10,370 nt of DNA. Origin: Euperipatoides rowelli (Eukaryota > Onychophora > Udeonychophora > Euonychophora > Peripatopsidae). Under the pieces are notes generated by a model, which was not told where the DNA came from, ran no database searches, and saw nothing but the letters and a program-made list of their open reading frames with translations. The stretch is taken from NCBI GenBank assembly GCA_003024985.2, contig PXIH01S0063511.1. One strand, given 5' to 3'. The position numbers were made by a program, and so were the translations under genes. Every line of letters begins with the position of its first letter. The first letter of the stretch is position 1. This document shows, one piece after another, positions 7,903 through 10,370 of the stretch.

Positions 7903-9290
7903 TCATGATCCTGTAAGTGTCATTTCTATCATAGGTGATATAAGATTCAGTCCTCCTTTGCATACTGGTAATGCAAGTTGTGATGGAGAAAGCCAATACC
8001 ATACTGCTTCCGAGAGCAAGATAGTCAGTTGTGATAGCTGGACTTGATTGGGATAAAGCACCTTCAAAACATAGGACCATTTAGGCCATAATTTAGTTGC
8101 AGCCCAGTTGGCTCTTCTCTTGTGTGACATTTTATTCAAGGAATTGGTTGCTTTAATAATTGAGTCCTTAGTGGATGATAACATTGTATTCCATTGTTTT
8201 TTATCAATCCTGATATTATGATTAAATATAATTCCCAAAATCTTAATTGAGTTCACTGTTAAGGGAATATGATTTATGTTATTAGTCTCTATCCTATATA
8301 AATTGTTTGTGAAGAAACCAATTGTAGATTTTTTTATGTTAAGTCTGGCATCTGAAAATATTGTGAAGAAACCAAGTGTAGTTTTTTTTATGTTAAGTCT
8401 GGCATCTGAAAATATTGCCACAGTTGAAAATGTGTCAATTATAGAACTTATTGGATGAGGTGAGTCCAGACATAATGTCACATCATCGGCATATATATTG
8501 ATTAGTATTCTTATGTCATTAGTTATATTGATGCCTTGATTATTGCCTACATTGTTAATAGCATGTAGAGCTGGCTGAATAGCTATGGAATACAGAAGGG
8601 TGGCCAGGGAGTCTCCTTGCCTAACACCACTCTTATATGGAAAGAGAGGTGTCAGCACTGATGCATTTTTTATGGAGCATTGGTATCCATTGTAGAAGGT
8701 ATGGATGGCATGTACTGTGTTCTCTGGGATGCCAACAGTCCTAAGCAAATGAAACAAAAAGGGATGAGAGACCCTATCATATACTTTCTCTTGGTCTAAG
8801 AATACTAGGCTGTTTTCTTTTCTTACATAGTGTAATTATATCCCAAATGGTAGTCAAGTTTTGTTGGATAGATCTTCCATGGATGAAATATTGGTATTAA
8901 GGAATTACTTGTAAGATGGCAGGATGTAGTTTATGTGCCAAGGCCTTTCAAACTATCTTTACATTAACTGATATTAATGTTATTGGTCTCCAATTTTCTA
9001 TCAACCTTGTGTCTCCATTTTTCTGTAAAACAGTGATGACTCATAAAGAAGCCGTCCCAGAAAGGAATACTTGTTTGAGCATTTGGAGATACCATTTAAA
9101 ATGCAAAGGCCTTAATATTGGCCAAAATTTGATGTAAAATTCCACCAAAATCCCATCTATCCCTGGACTTTTGTTTTGGTTCATGTGGTGAAGAGCTCCC
9201 TCTAGTTCTTGTGAGTCCAATGGTTGTGAGAGAGCTTCAATAAGGCTATCATCTATCTTTGCCATGCCAAAGGTCATGTTGGGAGGTGGT
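7903..9290 (-). other. Reverse transcriptase and thumb region of element B
   Basis: The order is TPPPNMTFG (just before 9265), NKSPGIDG (9152-9175), ENWRPITLI (near 8980-9000), GRSIQQNLTTIWDII, then after a one-base shift near 8830 FLDQEKVYDR (8773-8802), GVRQGDSLATLL (from 8628), IYADDVTLCL (YADDV at 8479-8493), the duplicated SDARLNIKK segment, TNSLNKMSHKRRANW, KLWPKW and LPVCKGGLN. All three palm carboxylates are present. The region contains the stop ending the frame at 9041, a stop near 8898 and the final stop at 7903-7905. Confidence 0.9.
8309..8416. repeat. 54-bp tandem duplication inside the element B reverse transcriptase
   Basis: Two adjacent 54-base units (8309-8362 and 8363-8416) differ at only two positions by eye. 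Each encodes an 18-residue unit containing FSDARLNIKK and GFFT, so the reading frame is kept. Element A has a single counterpart (SEACLNLSKSS). The unit lies just after the YADD box. Confidence 0.93.
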
Positions 9291-9299
9291 GTGACAACA

Positions 9300-9660
9300 T
9301 TTTTTGAGGGAGTGTAAAGTTTTAGTAATATTTGGTAATAACCCCTTTAACTTTTTCTGGATCATGTTCTAAGTAGCCGGTGTCCAGGTTTCTGATGAAA
9401 TGAAGCCTGTGAGGAGGTTTAAATGGTTGTATAGATTTAGGGAATTTACTTATTATTTAATTTTTAGTTTGTTGCCAGTAGTTCTTGGAAAGTTTAATTA
9501 TATCAGTCTTTAATTGGTCCCAAGCTGCTAGAACATTAGATTCTTCTGTAAAGTTGTCAGAGGCTTCATTTATAAGTGCCGTTATTGCTTTGACAAAGTT
9601 TTGGTCTGCCAATATAATATTCTTGAACATAAAAATCTGAGATAAGGACTTCCACTGTTA
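9300..9660 (-). other. Decayed linker between endonuclease and reverse transcriptase of element B
   Basis: This stretch holds many stops in every minus-strand frame. Only short pieces such as LKLYTPSKNVVTPPPN (at its left end) are readable. It corresponds by position to the element A linker (about 2830-3190). No separate gene is seen. Confidence 0.5.
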
Positions 9661-10370
9661 GAAAGGAATGGTCAGATATATTCAGTGGATGTACATCAAA
9701 AAGTTTAAGTCTAGTTCTTTAATCCTGAGGAAGACATTATAGTCTATGCATGAATTTCCCCTTGTACCTTGTACAGGTTGTGAGGCCAGGAATAATGGGA
9801 CATATGTCATAGAGAGCCCTTTTAAAATATGCATCATCAATGCCCTCACCTTGGGTATATACCATATTTTGTTTATGGGTTCTTCCATCTCAAGATTGAA
9901 ATCATCTGATGTGATAAAAATGGGGTTAATTCCATTACTTTTAAAGAAGGGCAACTCTATCCTTGATGAATACTTAGATTGTCCCTCAATATCAAAAATA
10001 GATGAGAAGTTTGTTTCGAAGACTGTTGAAAGTCTGAACGGGAAATTGTCATGGACCAGTAGGTTTCTAATCTAGCGATCCATGCTGTCAATGATTCAAG
10101 CACTCTGTCATTATTATGAGAAAGATGAATGTTGTATAGGACTATATCTTTATCTGCTATTGTTATGGATATTTCCTGTATTGAATCCAGGTAAATATTT
10201 TTTATTTTGTGTATCATCACATGATTTGAAGTAGGAACACCCACCAGAATCCATATTAAGGTCAGTGGGGATTTATTTGAAGTTGGTCTCCTGAAGGATA
10301 CATAATTGAGTGTCACGTGCCACTGCATCTTTCTGATTGTTCGCTTGAAGAAGGTAGATTTCCAGGCGGG
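9660..10370 (-). other. Endonuclease domain of element B ORF2, N-terminus outside the window
   Basis: The motifs are LCILQETNFK (QETN at 10282-10293), VLYNIHLSHNND (near 10110-10150), FITSDDFN aligned to GDFN (9895-9906, with Gly changed to Asp), VQGTRGNSCIDYN (near 9740-9780) and SDHSFLT with SDH at 9668-9676. The last box is in a different frame from the preceding one, so a shift lies near 9680. A further frame change lies between QETN and the YNIH box. The motifs match the element A endonuclease one for one. Confidence 0.82.

Larger units (their letters stand above)
6507..10370 (-). mobile_element. LINE element B (related L1/Tx1-like element), cut by the right edge
   Basis: Element B is on the minus strand and is related to A by domain order and shared family-specific words: PPP-x(1-2)-MTFG, LYNIH-x2-H, LDQEK-x2-DR, KLWP, KGGL and AFLAW. 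It retains the C-terminal third that A lacks. In A, QETN starts about 110 bases after the ORF2 ATG. QETN at 10282-10293 here puts the B start about 33 bases beyond the window. Its left end is taken as the microsatellite, but the exact terminus is unproven. ORF1 of B is outside the window. Confidence 0.82.
6724..10370 (-). pseudogene. Element B ORF2: endonuclease plus reverse transcriptase, nearly full length, broken
   Basis: The visible part of about 3.65 kb, plus the predicted missing start, gives roughly 1,220 codons, a normal length for LINE ORF2. The order is endonuclease (10370 to about 9660), a decayed linker (to about 9300), reverse transcriptase (about 9290-8480), thumb region (to 7903), a C-terminal region (7763-7320) and a CCHC zinc motif (7106-7160). 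A final segment follows (7078-6724) with a shift near 6900 and TAA at 6724-6726. The stretch from 8835 to the stop at 7903-7905 stays open for 310 codons and keeps LDQEK-x2-DR, RQGDS and YADDV. Lesions include shifts near 9680 and 8830, the TGA that ends the frame at 9041, a TAA near 8898 and the break at 7903. It is clearly inactive. Confidence 0.87.

Noticed and set aside
8276-8458. Plus-strand 60-codon frame with a repeated peptide
   Set aside because: It is the reverse complement of the 54-bp duplication in the element B reverse transcriptase, and its repetition is a by-product.
1-10370. Prokaryotic systems (operons, CRISPR, ribosome binding sites, toxin-antitoxin)
   Set aside because: All strong coding signals are LINE proteins, and no repeat-spacer array or operon layout exists.

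Overview
The window looks like eukaryotic nuclear DNA made almost entirely of dead non-LTR retrotransposons (LINEs). It is AT-rich. I found no host gene, rRNA, tRNA or CRISPR array. All recognisable protein remnants of the main elements are on the minus strand. Nothing fixes the species. The two-ORF layout (gag-like ORF1 with a CCHC knuckle, ORF2 with APE-type endonuclease, reverse transcriptase and a C-terminal CCHC motif) suggests the L1/Tx1-like group. Such elements occur in early-diverging fungi and in many animals.

Layout from left to right. Positions 1-172 hold a short minus-strand ORF1 fragment of a third element (C), which runs out of the window. Positions 173-914 are very AT-rich with faint minus-strand coding character, possibly the N-terminal part of the same ORF1. 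Positions 915-1239 are unassigned apart from a weak plus-strand coding-like stretch at 971-1142. Element A covers about 1240-6257. Its ORF1 (6257 to 3968) has a probable coiled coil, a low-complexity linker, an unrecognised conserved domain and a CCHC knuckle. ORF2 follows two bases later (3965 to about 1240), with endonuclease and reverse transcriptase but no recognisable final C-terminal third. A spacer (6258-6506) and an (ATCT)n-type microsatellite (6507-6590) separate A from element B. B runs from its tail near 6507 to the right edge. It contains nearly all of one ORF2, whose start should lie about 30 bases beyond the window.

In a live element, ORF1 would package the RNA, the endonuclease would nick the target and the reverse transcriptase would copy the RNA from the nick. 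None of the copies here can do this, because stops and frameshifts break every ORF. Element A also has Asn in place of the first catalytic Asp of the YADD box. A and B share motifs and domain order but differ widely in sequence, so they are old, separate insertions of related subfamilies rather than a recent tandem duplication. The most distinctive points are the head-to-tail run of three related copies, a 54-bp in-frame tandem duplication inside the B reverse transcriptase, the 2-base ORF1/ORF2 junction of A, and the microsatellite at the 3' end of B.
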